From Theobroma cacao (lineage: Eukaryota; Streptophyta; Magnoliopsida; Malvales; Malvaceae): a DNA stretch of 64,000 nucleotides. The stretch's first letter is position 1. Every line of letters begins with the position of its first letter. Both the position numbers and the translations under genes were made by a program. Positions 26,199-37,531 of this stretch are shown here, in pieces. The notes beneath the pieces were generated by a model. That model was given only the letters and a program-made list of their open reading frames with translations, was not told the DNA's origin and made no database searches. The DNA lies in contig NC_030852.1 of assembly GCF_000208745.1 (NCBI RefSeq), positions 29,844,211 through 29,908,210 of the forward strand. Direction: 5' to 3'.

Positions 26199-29100
26199 TC
26201 AATCTGCATCCTTAGCAAGCACAACAGCGTCCTTGAAGATTTTGAGAGATTCTTCTAAATCGTCGCAAAGTAGGCGAGGGTCAGGAATCACATTTGGGTC
26301 AACTGCTAGAACAATGCTCATCTTGTTCATGTAGCTCTGAAAATGACATGTCAAAGCCTGCAACAATAATGGAAAAAACGGGGGAACAAAGGATTCATTA
26401 TTTCAGCAGAAGGGTACTAAATTTTAGACGATATATATATTATATAAAATATTAATGAATATATGCTAGTTTATTTATGAATATAGGCTAGAATGAATGT
26501 CAAAGATAGAACAGAGAAGAAAAATCCTCCAAGGTTTCAATTTGTAGAGGACTGCATACCTGAGGATGGCCGTAAACACTGGGAGCGATGAAAGCTATTG
26601 GGTGACCATATAAGCTAATTTCTTCTACTGGTCCAACCACATTTGAAAGCGTCATCGTAGTGTTGAAAATAACTCTATACACCAACGCTGCCGATAGCTG
26701 CAGTAAGCAAATCGTTATTCTTCCACCAATGGCTTTACCATATTTACATGAAATTCAGTTTTTGTTCTGAGTTAATTAATGTTTTGGACCAAACCTGAGT
26801 AGAAGAGATTCTGCTTGAGAAAATGAAGGGGAATTTTAATTATACCTTAGATCCAAATAACTTGACTACGCATTTGTTCGTTAAATGTGTGCATATAGCT
26901 TCAAGAGATAGCTTTTTCCGATCTCCTGCAGCTTTAGCTCCGCGAAGGTAATCTAAAGGATCATTTCGTAAAGCAATGGTGAAAGGGATGCAAATGTATC
27001 CGATTTGATTACCCCACTTGACCTTGGATTTCTTGTTCATCATATCAGCCAAAGCCAGTGCAGTGAGAAGCATTAGAAGAAGAAGAAGAAAAAAATATTT
27101 CCAAGGAATTTAAATCAACGCAGAAAGATAACATTCCCGTACAAAGACAAGAAAACTCTGAGATGCATATTCAACTTTTTCATTTGCTCTGGAAAAAGGA
27201 GAGGGAAAACTCACCTGGATCCCGGCAGTTTGTCTGATATTCACCAAAGCAGTTGCCCTTAGACGGATGTTTCTGGGAAGGTGATTTGACTTCTGCTCCG
27301 CTCCCTTGCCTCTATCAACTTCACCTGCCGATTAATAAAGTAAAGAATCCTTTATCCACAGTCGAGAAAAGAGCAAATTTTAGAATTACTACTATATGCC
27401 CTCATGTCATCATCTGTATTTATAGAGAAAACTCACCATATTTGCGATTTAGATATCGTGAGAGACCAGCTTCTGTTACTCCCAATATGACATCGTTAAC
27501 GGTCTAGTAACATAAGTGAAAAGAAAAAAAAAACATTGGGAAATTAAGGGCATGATCTTCAACAAAAGCATAACTTAAAGAAGTATCGAGTGAAATGTAC
27601 CATGCCCATCGCATCCTTCACTAGTTTTATGTCATCCAAACTCACAGTCCGGTGCACAATCTTCTTAGCGTTTTGCTCAACGCCAGAGGAACCTTTAAGA
27701 GGAGTCTTCGTATCTTTCAAAAATACAACTGTTGCCACAAATAGAAGAAGGTCCACAAGGGTGTTCAAAATTAACCTTAACACTGACCAGATAGCCAAGA
27801 ATAACCGAAAAAAACCATGCGGATGCGGGTGTCTTGAATCTGCCTGTTTTTGCTTTGGAAGCGTAGGCAAGGCTTTCGGATCGGATGACTTCCGGCAACA
27901 AGCAAGTAGAAGAGAAATGAGAGACATGCCATCACCGATTGAATGGTGGATCCGGAAGATGCCAACAGCCTCTGCCTCCGGGGTTTTGAGGTTGACAAGG
28001 TGAAGCTCCCATAATGGTTTGGACAAGTCAATAGGAATTCTGGTGAGATAGGTGACGTAGTCTTCAATAAATTGGCTTGGAGATTCCATTACCGTGTCTA
28101 CTTCTGGGAGTATAACATGATTGTCCACATTTACTTGTGTCCGAATCCATTTCTTTTTACCACTGTTCATCACCTATTAATATTATTGTCAAGAAAGCAC
28201 ATACATTTGTAGTCAGCTCTTATGTATGAATTGAAACACATAAAATTCAAGAATAGTTAATACATTAATTATAAATCTTTTTTCTATAAGTTTTTGTAGG
28301 CATAATTTTTTTGGCATTTATCATAATAAAATAGAAAATCACTGCGATATTAAAAAATTAATGATCGTATCTTTTGTTGAGTTTGTGAGTGATTCAAATT
28401 TGATAAAAGATGCCTTGACGTGTAACAACTATTTTTGAGATAATTCATGCCTTGATGTGTAGTAAAGTAATTCATGTCTCGACATGTGACAACTAACATG
28501 TAACCACTTGATGTATGCCTTGGCATGTGACAACTAAGGTGTAGGGGTGAGCAAATGGGTGGATTAGATAGTTTGATCACCATACTTAAGGATCAAATGA
28601 ACTAATTATTTTTAAAAATCGACTAATACCAACCAAATATAAAGAAAGATCAAACCGACCAAATATAGAATTGGTTTGGTTGGTCCGATTTTGGATTAAT
28701 GGTTTAAATTTTTTTTTATTTACTAATTATAATATTAAAATTTATAAACTTCATCCATAATTATAAAATATAAAAATAATCTAAACATAAAAAAAAAAAC
28801 ATACATTTGTTCCTTCACTCACATAATTATGNNNNNNNNNNNNNNNNNNNNNNNNNNNNNNNNNNNNNNNNNNNNNNNNNNNNNNNNNNNNNNNNNNNNN
28901 NNNNNNNNNNNNNNNNNNNNNNNNNNNNNNNNNNNNNNNNNNNNNNNNNNNNNNNNNNNNNNNNNNNNNNNNNNNNNNNNNNNNNNNNNNNNNNNNNNNN
29001 NNNNNNNNNNNNNNNNNNNNNNNNNNNNNNNNNNNNNNNNNNNNNNNNNNNNNNNNNNNNNNNNNNNNNNNNNNNNNNNNNNNNNNNNNNNNNNNNNNNN

Positions 29101-29132
<32 letters not shown>

Positions 29133-30702
29133 TAATGACATAATTTATATGTTATAATTTTTTATTTCAAAGTTTGTATAAATAATAACTAATTATAAAC
29201 AATATATTATAAAATATAAGGTGATAACTTATAAAGTTATTAAGTGTAATCATATAAATAAATTTTATTAGAAATTATAGTAATGTTTATGTATAAATTT
29301 AATGCATGTATATATAATATATTTATACAATTATATATATATATATTCATAACATATCATGTTACAAAATATTACTAAAGTGTAATAATTATAATATAGT
29401 AATATGTAGGATATTTACTATCATATATTATAATATTAACATATAAGTTATATCATTTAAAATATATAACTTGTAATTTCATATTAATAAAAATTTATAA
29501 ATAAATATATATATTTAATATTAAATTGCTATGATTATGATTTATATATGTACATATAATATCCTAATATATTTTAAGTAAATTATTAATTAAGTTTACT
29601 ATCAATTCTTCTTAATATATATAAAAAATATTTTATATATTAATATAATAAATATATAAAATACTAGTTTGGTTTTTTGGGTGGATTGGTTCAAAAATTT
29701 TAAAATCAAGAACCGACTAAAAAACTAATGGAACCAAATATTTTGGACTAATTAGACCAAACCATTTTACCTAAATCACATTTAATTTGGATAGATAATT
29801 GATTTGAATTGATTTTGCTCACTCCTATAAACATGTAACAAAGTTATTCATGCTTTGACATGTAACAACAAGAAGGATCTGTTTAGTTTTGTCGTTTTTC
29901 TCCTTTTGTAAGCTGTTAGTGGCTATGCGTTCTATTCTTATGTTTTTGTTTTAGTGTAGAATTCTGAAAAACACAGTTGCTGGCACAGTATCTCATGTTT
30001 TTGAATACCGTGCTCAGCTATATTCCTTAGAGTTTTTTATTTTCCCATACCAATTTTATTGTTGGTGTGTGAAAAATATAGAAATGAGAATGAAAAATAG
30101 GAATCCAGTTTGTTGATTCCATTGCTTGCTTTGTTCATCTTCTCCGTTCTTCTTTTCCTTGAGTTTTTCTACATTGTTTGGCCAGCAAGGTTTTACAAGT
30201 CAAAAGCAGATGTAGACACACCCCTTTTTCCGAGCGATTAATTTACCTGATCTATTGCACTAAGCTATAATAAAAAATATATATCACTATCTTGTGGTTT
30301 AGTTTTATAATTAAACATGCGATGCAACAGCTGATAATTCTTTATTGTTTATTCGAATACCAAAGAAAGGTAATGAAGACGAAGAGAAACCAAGACTAAC
30401 AAGAAGAAAAGATGCTATGCGAGATTAATCTTACAGAATAAGGTAGTAGTATGATTTCTTACCAGCTTGCTGGAGAAACAAGGGTGCTTAATCAGAGTCT
30501 GCTTTAGTCCCTCTTTGATGACCGCAGGATCAAGCTTGGACTTGTATCCCATAATCGCTATGATGCAGCAGTTAATACCCGGTTCATGAAATATGAGAGA
30601 ACCAGTACTCAAGGGCACTTCATCCTTGGATACCGGTGATGCCTCTTCTGTACCTATCTTGGCTTCCACTTGATCAATTTCTTGTATTTCTGTTGAATTC
30701 AT
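26199..30702 (-). CDS. WSD1-like wax ester synthase/diacylglycerol acyltransferase
   Basis: Seven coding exons on minus: 30463-30702, 27601-28173, 27437-27503, 27215-27324, 26846-27055, 26560-26697 and 26199-26357; about 498 aa, the family's usual size. The acyltransferase motif HHSIGDG is at residues 156-162 (HHxxxDG). A hydrophobic segment at about 204-232 fits the ER membrane helix of plant WSDs. The conserved C-terminal half (TVNDVILGVTEAGLSRYL, NIRQTAGIQ, LADMM..KSKVKWGNQIGY, SNVVGPVEEISLYGHP, ALTCHFQSYMNKM) is complete. The enzyme would join acyl-CoA to fatty alcohols (wax esters) or to diacylglycerol. Intron 1 (2.3 kb) contains a TIR element and the N gap. Oddity: the acceptor expected before exon 5 (27055) reads CTG instead of CAG. 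An in-frame AACAAG acceptor 24 bases further in (exon start 27031) would drop eight residues. Confidence 0.88.
28400..28541. repeat. degenerate tandem repeat in WSD intron 1
   Basis: Four imperfect units built on ATGCCTTGACATGTAACAAC lie side by side. The array resumes at 29828-29870 on the far side of the inserted TIR element, so the element landed inside it. Confidence 0.65.
28542..29827. mobile_element. TIR element (hAT/MITE-like, TAGGGGTGAGCAAA ends)
   Basis: The left end TAGGGGTGAGCAAA faces a right end TTTTGCTCACTCCTA, its near-exact inverse. Subterminal GGTTTGGTT-type motifs occur at both ends, and the centre is extremely TA-rich. This terminal sequence is typical of non-autonomous plant hAT-like elements. 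Flanks CTAAGGTG and TAAACATG look like diverged copies of one target site, and the surrounding tandem repeat suggests CTAACATG originally. The element sits in WSD intron 1, and the 267-N gap with its (TA)n edge lies inside it, so its true length is unknown. Confidence 0.7.
28834..29127. other. assembly gap (267 N) with adjoining (TA)n
   Basis: Unknown bases occupy 28834-29100 and are followed directly by about 27 bases of pure TA. The TA repeat is the likely cause of the gap. Confidence 0.95.
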
Positions 30703-31166
30703 GGATATAAGACTTTGGTGAAAGAGCTTTGGAACTGAAAAGAGGAGGAGGTTGAATAAATAAGCTTATATAGATCAGGACAGGCGTGGTCTAGGATTGT
30801 GCAAATCAAAGGAAATACTTTAACAAGGAGTAGGTCGTGGTCTAGGATGGTGAGCTGGCTGGGGATGTCACTTTTCGTTAAAAATTCAAGGTTTTCGACT
30901 CGGAGTGGAGCCATTGAATTTGAGTATTACTTAAGTTACCTCTAAAAGTGGGACAATGGAACGCGGTGCTGCACTGTCCATTCCTTTAGCCAGGAAAATT
31001 TTGTTCCTGGAAAATAATTGTACATGTACTCTGTTATTTCTTCTCTAACTCTACCCTATCAGTGCTATTTTCTGATATTTTTGATCGTTCTTTTCACCCC
31101 ATCTGGGTGCATTTTTGACCTTCTCATTGGTTAAATATCATATTGCGCGCTAAAAAGGCGAGAAGC

Positions 31167-31273
31167 GGGGGTGTAGCTCATATGGTAGAGCGCTCGCTTT
31201 GCGTGCGAGAGGCATCCAACGTCAGTTTTACGTATTTTGAGGCACGCAGTTCGATTCCCCGCCTTCAGCTCCA
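31167..31273 (+). pseudogene. disrupted tRNA-Ala(UGC)
   Basis: The 5' half matches a plant tRNA-Ala: GGGGGTGTAGCTCATATGG, then the anticodon stem-loop CTCGC-TTTGCGT-GCGAG with anticodon TGC. After GAGGCA about 30 extra bases are inserted before a second GAGGCA and the T-arm (TTCGATTCCCC). The acceptor 3' strand (CTTCAGCTCC) no longer pairs well with GGGGGTG. The insert (TCCAACGTCAGTTTTACG) resembles the 3' flank (TCCAACGTGAATTTTACA), so the insertion looks like a partial tandem duplication of the 3' part of the gene. It is probably not functional. Confidence 0.7.
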
Positions 31274-31499
31274 ACGTGAATTTTACATGTTCTTTACCTC
31301 AAATGTGAATAATAAAATGATAAGAGAGTGCCAAGAGAACGGCAGTCTGAGCTTCTGAGGCACGTTCCTTGACAACTGTGAAATAAATAAATAAATAATA
31401 ATGAGCTACTTAACAGACTTGCATTGGCAGCCCCTGCTTTCTCTCTGTCGAATGAATTCAACAACCAATTGTTCAATAAATAAGATCTTAGAAAGTTTA

Positions 31500-32588
31500 G
31501 GGGAGAAATTTTGAACTGATTCCCCGGCTAATCAAAGCTGCATCCTTAGCAAGCAGCGTCGTCACAACAGCGTCTTTGAAGATTTCGAGAGATTCTTCAA
31601 AATCGTCGCAAAGCAATCACATTTGGATTAACTGCTATAACAATGCCCATCTTATCCATGTAACATCAATGGAAAAACAGGGGAACAGAGGATTCATAAT
31701 TTCAGCAGAAGATATATATAGTATAATGAATATATGCTAGCATTTTTGTTATTTTGACAAAGGTTTATTTATGAATACACGCTAGCATGAATGTCAAAGA
31801 CAGAACAAAGAAGAAAAATCGTTGTAGGTTTCAATTTATAGAGGATTATATACCTGGGAATGGCCGTAAACACAGGGAGCAATGAAAGCTATTGTAGCGT
31901 TGAAAATAATTCTATAGGCCAAAGCTGCCGATAGCTGCAGTACCACCAATGGCTTTACTATTTTTACATGAAATTGAGCTCTTTACTCTGATTGAATATG
32001 AGAATCAACATATGATGAGAAGTTCAATTGGAACAAAACAGAGTAGATGAGATTTCTGCTTGATGGGGAAATTTAATTTATACCTTAGATCCAAATAACT
32101 TGACTATATACATTAGTTTGTTAAATATGCGAATATTGCTTCGACAGACAGCTTTTTCCGATCTCCTGTAGCCTGTAGCTTTAGCTCCACGAAGGGAATC
32201 TAAAGGATCATTTTGTCAAGCAATGGTGAAAGGGATGCACATGTATCCGAATTCATTACCCCATTTGGCCTCGGACTTCCTGTTCATCACATCAGTTAAA
32301 GCCGGAAAAGTATTAGTCGGAGTAGGAGGAGGAGGAAGAGAAAATCCAGGGAGCTAAAATCAACAAGGATGGTTAATCAGAGTTTGCTTCAGTCCCTCTT
32401 TGACGACGGTAGGATTAAACTTGGTCTTGCATCCTATAATCGCTACAATGCAGCAGTGAGTTCCGGGGTCGTGAAATATAAGAGAAACAGGACTCAAGGG
32501 CACTTCATCCTTCCACGGTGATGCCTTGTCTGCAGCTATATATCTTGGCTTCTTCTTGATTAGTTTCTTGTACTTCTGTTATATCCAT
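31500..32588 (-). pseudogene. truncated WSD-like pseudogene
   Basis: This is a second, broken copy of the WSD gene in the same orientation. Recognisable parts on minus are an exon-1 equivalent from the ATG at 32588 (shared ACAGAA, GAAGTGCCC, ACTCTGATTAA), an exon-5 equivalent (about 32080-32310, including VMNRKS and AKWGN), a partial exon 6 (about 31850-31945) and exon-7 sequence (about 31518-31660). Exons 2-4, with the catalytic HHxxxDG, are gone. Sequence passes from the exon-1 homology (CATCCTTG) straight into intron-4-like sequence (TTGATTTTAGCTCC), i.e. a deletion joined at a short TTG/GTTG overlap. Exon 1 has lost its frame, a block is missing from exon 7, and the normal stop is altered. 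Confidence 0.85.
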
Positions 32589-33172
32589 TGATAAAGACTT
32601 TGGTTAAAGAGCTTTGCTAACTGCCTCTGCAACAGAAAATATATAGGAGGTTGAATAAATGAGCGAATATAGATTTTTTTTTTTTAAAAAAAAGATAGGA
32701 TTTTACGCGTTGTAGAAATGTAGGTCAAATGTCTTGGAGATTATATTTTTCTTATTCTAGCACTGTCTAGTAACGTGCTACTTCTCCTCTAAATCCTGTT
32801 TGTGCAACTTTCTTTCTGATATTTACCGTTTCCTTATATCAGCACACAGGCACAGGACTTATACGTGCCTTTAATTGTAACCTAGGCAGTTGGTTAGGGC
32901 ATAGGGTCTGCACTAAAGGCTCTGTTTAAAGTTGGATTAGCTTCTACTAAAAGTGCACTGAACAAGCAAATAAAAAAGACTTGCTTCTGTAATCGATCAA
33001 ATGCAATGATCAGTCATTTTTTCATTTCAATTCAATCTTGATTCTTCTTTTTCAATATTGACACCTTAGCTAGTAAAATTTGCAAATGAACCAATCCGAA
33101 TTGCCATTCTAGGTCTGGCTAACCTTGCAGTACGTGAATTTAAATATTCAATTGCTTTTGACAGAAGTATGC

Positions 33173-33245
33173 GGGGGTGTAGCTCATATGGTAGAGCGCT
33201 CGCTTCGCATGCGAGAGGCACGGGGTTCGATTCCCTGCACCTCCA
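33173..33245 (+). tRNA. tRNA-Ala(CGC)
   Basis: This is a 73-base cloverleaf. The acceptor stem GGGGGTG pairs with CACCTCC (one G-U), and A73 follows. The D-arm is GCTCATATGGTAGAGC, the anticodon arm is CTCGC-TTCGCAT-GCGAG with anticodon CGC, and the T-arm is CGGGG-TTCGATT-CCCTG with one wobble pair. No intron is present. A-box and B-box sequences (TAGCTCATATGG, GGTTCGATTCC) are intact. It lies downstream of the WSD pseudogene's 5' end, just as the disrupted tRNA-Ala lies beside the intact WSD gene. Confidence 0.93.
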
Positions 33246-33249
33246 CTGT

Positions 33250-34264
33250 GGATTTTAGTGTGTAACGATAAACGCGGCGTTCATATGAGAAAAGAGATCA
33301 ACAAAAACGCAGCGTTTTAATGCAACGATAAACAGAGACGCCAAGGAACGGCGGTGGAAAGCGCCAAGAGAGCTATTACTTAATTATTAACGGGTGGATT
33401 TCAGGAGAAAATGAGAAAGGCATTTCTGTCTTATTTTGCTCTGCTGCCGGATTTCTAATTTCTTAAACTATGCAAGCAAATCCGATTTCCTGAGATCAGC
33501 TCATTTCCTTTGTTTTCTTCTCCTCCAACTGCATATTCCCATTTATTTTTCTTTATTGAAATTTGGCGTTGACTCCTGTTATAAGTAAGTAGCTTTTGGA
33601 TTTACACGCCAAAACAAGAAAAGGGGGAAAAAAAAAAAGAAAAAGAGAAACTTTGGCGACTTGTATTTGGCGAGTGTAAAACGCCACTCTGTCAAATGGC
33701 GCATCTTTGTCAACGAACTCCTCTGTCTCTCTCTTTCTTCTTTCACAAGGGAAAATAAAGAAAAGAAAGCAAAAAATTAGGTGAAATGGGTGGTGAATTC
33801 GGAAATATTCATTGATTTGCGTAGAGGTAATCTGATTTCCGTTCAAATTCTTCAGTTCTTGCTCTGTCTCTCCCTTTCTCATTTATATTTTGTATTTTTC
33901 TCTTTCGTACCGTTAGGGGGCATTGTTCTCGTGATGTCAGGCACCGTAGGGTTAAGTGTTTGAATGTCCGTGATTGAGAATCATCAATCTTGGTGGCTTA
34001 AAAAATTCAATTGTTTGTTCCTTTTGTTCTCTTTGAATTCGAGATTTGGTTTTTTTTTTCTTTTTTGAAATTTGGAGAAAAACATCGAAGAAAAGAGAAA
34101 TTTGTAAAACTTTTTCATGATACTTAATCATCTGGATGCAATTCATGCATAAAGTCACACTGTGTCAAATTTTTTTTTAAAAAAAAGTCATACTGTGTCT
34201 TCATATTTAACTAATCATGGGAATCTTCTTCTGCTATGCAGCATATTCCCTTTGTTGAGGATAT
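33250..34264 (+). other. 5' leader and promoter of the first lipase-like gene
   Basis: No coding sequence is recognised. A CT-rich stretch at about 33720-33745 and a donor-like AGAG|GTAATC at about 33826 could be a 5' UTR exon. It would join a good acceptor (TGCTATGCAG, exon from 34242) just upstream of the ATG at 34265. Confidence 0.35.
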
Positions 34265-36053
34265 ATGGAAGAGCTGAAAGTGAAAACGCAAGACAAGCCA
34301 GCTTCTACGAGAGAAATTTTCTGCCTTTCAGGACCTTTGCACCTCACCGCAGTTGACTGGTAAAGATCCTTCTTTCACAGAGGGAGTTAGTTTAGTAAGA
34401 ATTCTAACGTGTATTTACATCTTAAATTTTAGACAATATGCAATTGATAAACTTGGATGTGTAGGAAATATTGAACTCCTGGAATTTGTCAATTGATACA
34501 CAGTGCATCTTAAGAGTTCTTTGAATCAGCATTCTCAAATTGTCAACAGACTAACCAATGATGTGGAGAATGGAGTGACAGACCATAAATCCAGTACATA
34601 ATGTCTGATAGTAGTTAATCCTGAGCTGAAACCCCTTGTCTCTAATGACCTGACCTTATTCTGTTAAATTATTATGGATAGTATGAGGAAAATATGGATA
34701 ATTCAACCCCAAGAGGGCTTTTGTCTAAGATTTGGGCTAGTTACCTTGATGCTTTACTCACCATTCTACTTTCTCTAAGCAAGACAAAAATTCAGAGGAT
34801 TTGTTGGCACACAGATCCTAAGGGGCCAAATTCAGTGATTTCAGCAGCCAAAGCTGCACTAATGGCCACGTTTTTACCACAACCTGTGAAACATGTAGTT
34901 ATGAATTAACATTCGACCACTGGCAGAAGTTTAACCTGTATGAAACGCAGCTGGCATAACTTTGGATACATTCCTTATTAGTTTTTAACAGCAGATATTT
35001 TTTTGAAAAAGGAGGTTGTTAAATACAAATTAAAGGCCTCTTTTGATAGTAGATGTAAGATGTTATTTGTGGTACTTTGGCAGGAAAAACTTTCATCACC
35101 GAAGATCTGTTGCTGCAAGCTTGGTTCAGGGAGTGTACGTTCTAGAACGTGACCGCCAACAGAATCGCCAAGGCCCCCAAGCTCATGCACTGCCTTGGTG
35201 GGACTTCTTCGATTTCCAATTGATCCGTCTTCTTGTAGATGATGTTGATAGCTCCATTTTTGGTGCCGTTTATCAATTCAAGCCTTTTGCTTTCAACAAC
35301 AAACATTCAGCCCAAAATGCTCCAAATTATGTTATTGCCTTCCGGGGCACCATAAATAAGTCGGACTCCAGGTCTCGTGATCTCAAGTTGGATCTCCTAT
35401 GCATCCGTAATAGACTGCATGAAAGTTCCCGTTTTCAGCTTGCAATGCAGGCTGTGGAAAGTGTGATTGCTGTTGCTGGAACTTCAAGTATTTGGTTAGC
35501 TGGCCATTCACTTGGCTCAGCTGTTTCATTGCTTGCTGGGAAGAATATGACCAAGATGGGTTATAGTGTTGAAACTTACCTCTTCAATCCCCCATTCTTT
35601 TCTGTCCCTGTAGAAAGAATCAAGAATGAAAAGCTGAAGCATGGGATTCGCCTTACAAGCAGCATAGTCAAAGCTGGACTCACTGTTGCTGTGAAGGGTC
35701 GCCATCAGAGGCATCAGCAAGATAATACATTTCTTTTACTCTCTGCATGGAAACCATACCTGTTTGTGAATCCTGCAGATCATATATGCTCAGGGTATAT
35801 TGGCTATTTTGAGCACAGGAAGAAGATGGAGGAGATTGGGGCTGGAAAAATTGAGAGGATTGCAACACAGAATTCTATAGGGAGTTTATTGTCAGGTTCA
35901 ACGAAGAGTGATTCAGGACCACTGCATCTGCTTCCTTCAGCCTATCTCACTATTAATTTGAGTCAGTCACCAGATTTCAAACGAGCTCATGGAATTCACC
36001 AGTGGTGGGATCCTAGTTTTGATTGTCGGTCAGAACTGCATGAGTACAGGTAA
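34265..36053 (+). CDS. class-3-lipase-like alpha/beta hydrolase (At4g10955-type 'GDSL esterase/lipase')
   Basis: Two coding exons, 34265-34359 and 35084-36053, are split inside a tryptophan codon (TG|G); 354 aa. The first exon ends with the conserved IFCLSGPLHLTAVDW, followed by HHRRSVAASLVQGVYVLERD. The nucleophile elbow is WLAGHSLGSA with serine about residue 174. VIAFRGT is the lipase_3-type strand before the oxyanion region, and PYLFVNPADHICSGY and LLPSAYLTIN are conserved towards the C-terminus. No signal peptide is obvious, so a cytosolic location is inferred. The substrate is unknown. Although this family is often labelled GDSL, the visible motif is GHSLG. A paralogue with the same split lies 1.5 kb downstream. 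Confidence 0.92.
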
Positions 36054-36105
36054 TCCATGTTCTTGCGTGACCTCTCTAGTGGAAGACAAGTTAATTACAA
36101 GAACG

Positions 36106-36291
36106 CTGCAGAGGGCAAAAGTTAGATCACTGACATATTGGTGGAAGAACCGGGGTACTGTAATTTCCACTCGTTTATTACCTTCATTCTAATGTAGACT
36201 GCGGAGGGAAAAAGTTAGATCACTGACATATTGGTGGAAGAACCTGGGTATTGTAATTTCCACTCGTTTGTTACCTTCATTATAGTGTAGA
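36106..36291 (+). repeat. tandem duplication in the 3' UTR of the first lipase-like gene
   Basis: Two units of about 93 bases (36106-36198 and 36199-36291) are nearly identical, sharing GTTAGATCACTGACATATTG and GTAATTTCCACTCGTTT. They start about 50 bases after the stop codon. Confidence 0.85.
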
Positions 36292-36299
36292 CACTGAAG

Positions 36300-37531
36300 A
36301 AAAAAGATTGATCTTCTGTTTCCTTTTTCCATGATGTAAACGATTGTTACATTCAAATAGGGCTTGACGCATTCTAATCTCTAAAAAAATTATCTACATT
36401 GTGCATGGTTTTTGCAATGCAGAGGAACTTTGATGGGCTTGAGAATCGTACTTGGTCCCAAAACACTGCCTGGTCTTTGGTCTCACTTCGGCTTTACACT
36501 TTCTATTTTCCACTGAAAATTTGTCTATTTTAATGAGTGGATCGCAGGTGTTTAGAACTAAATAATTGCTCTTTATTCTTGGATAAGGATTTGATGCGAT
36601 ATTCTAATTTATATTGTTTTACTTTATTCGTTTTATCAAACTTATCTTCAACGTACTTACTCTAATTTAAAGCCAAAAAAAAAATTCTCATGGAGTATTC
36701 TTGCCTTCAACTTTTGACGTCTCAAATTTGTATTGTTATTTAGTGTAAAAAATAGAAAAAAAAAAAAAAACAAAAGAAGACTTGTGTTCGTTGATTTCAC
36801 GCCACCATGATTGCTGCTCATGTTCTAATACTTGTTTTGCAACTCTCAGTGCCTCTTCCTCTCTGGCCAAGGAAACAAGCCCAAAAATGGCATGAAATTT
36901 TCCAGTAGCGAGTGTATTACGCTTGGAAAACCTTTCTTTATTGGCCTAAAGGTACGGTTCTGAACTCATTAATGTGTTTAGATAAAATTAACATTATTAT
37001 ATACTTTGCCTTAATGATTTAGATGCCTACATATAAGCTTAGGATATTATTAAAATCTCCCCTGCCATATTCTCGTAGCCAAATCACATAAATACTGTAC
37101 TTAACGGAATTCTTATTTTCATATGTTTCTCTTTATTTGATAGCACAAACTAATAATTTTACAGAACTTTCAACAGGAGAACAATATTTGTTTTTACTTG
37201 CTGCTGCATATCAGAAAACTGTAACATCCAATATTTATAGGCTTCTTCAGAATTTTGTAGACACCAACTCATAAATAAACTAAAAACGATGAACATAGAC
37301 ATTAATCTAATAAGAAATATTTTAAAATAGCGGCACGAACCAAGTAAGCATAATAATTATCACCATTTAAGCATGTGCAAGAGTGTTTCTTTAAATTATG
37401 AGATAAATGGTGGAAAAATACTCTGCCAATAATTATTTTTGTCCTCCAAGATGCTAGCTCTGGCTAGGCTTAGCCCACCTTATATGGTCTAGCTAGTCTA
37501 TAGTTGAGAAAAGCATATTTAAAAATAGGTA
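36300..37531. other. spacer between tandem lipase-like genes
   Basis: AT-rich DNA without a gene. It must contain the promoter of the second paralogue; no convincing TATA box stands out. Confidence 0.4.

Noticed and set aside
28827..29157. Open frames across the N gap ending in IYIYIY
   Set aside because: Produced by unknown bases and a TA repeat, not coding.
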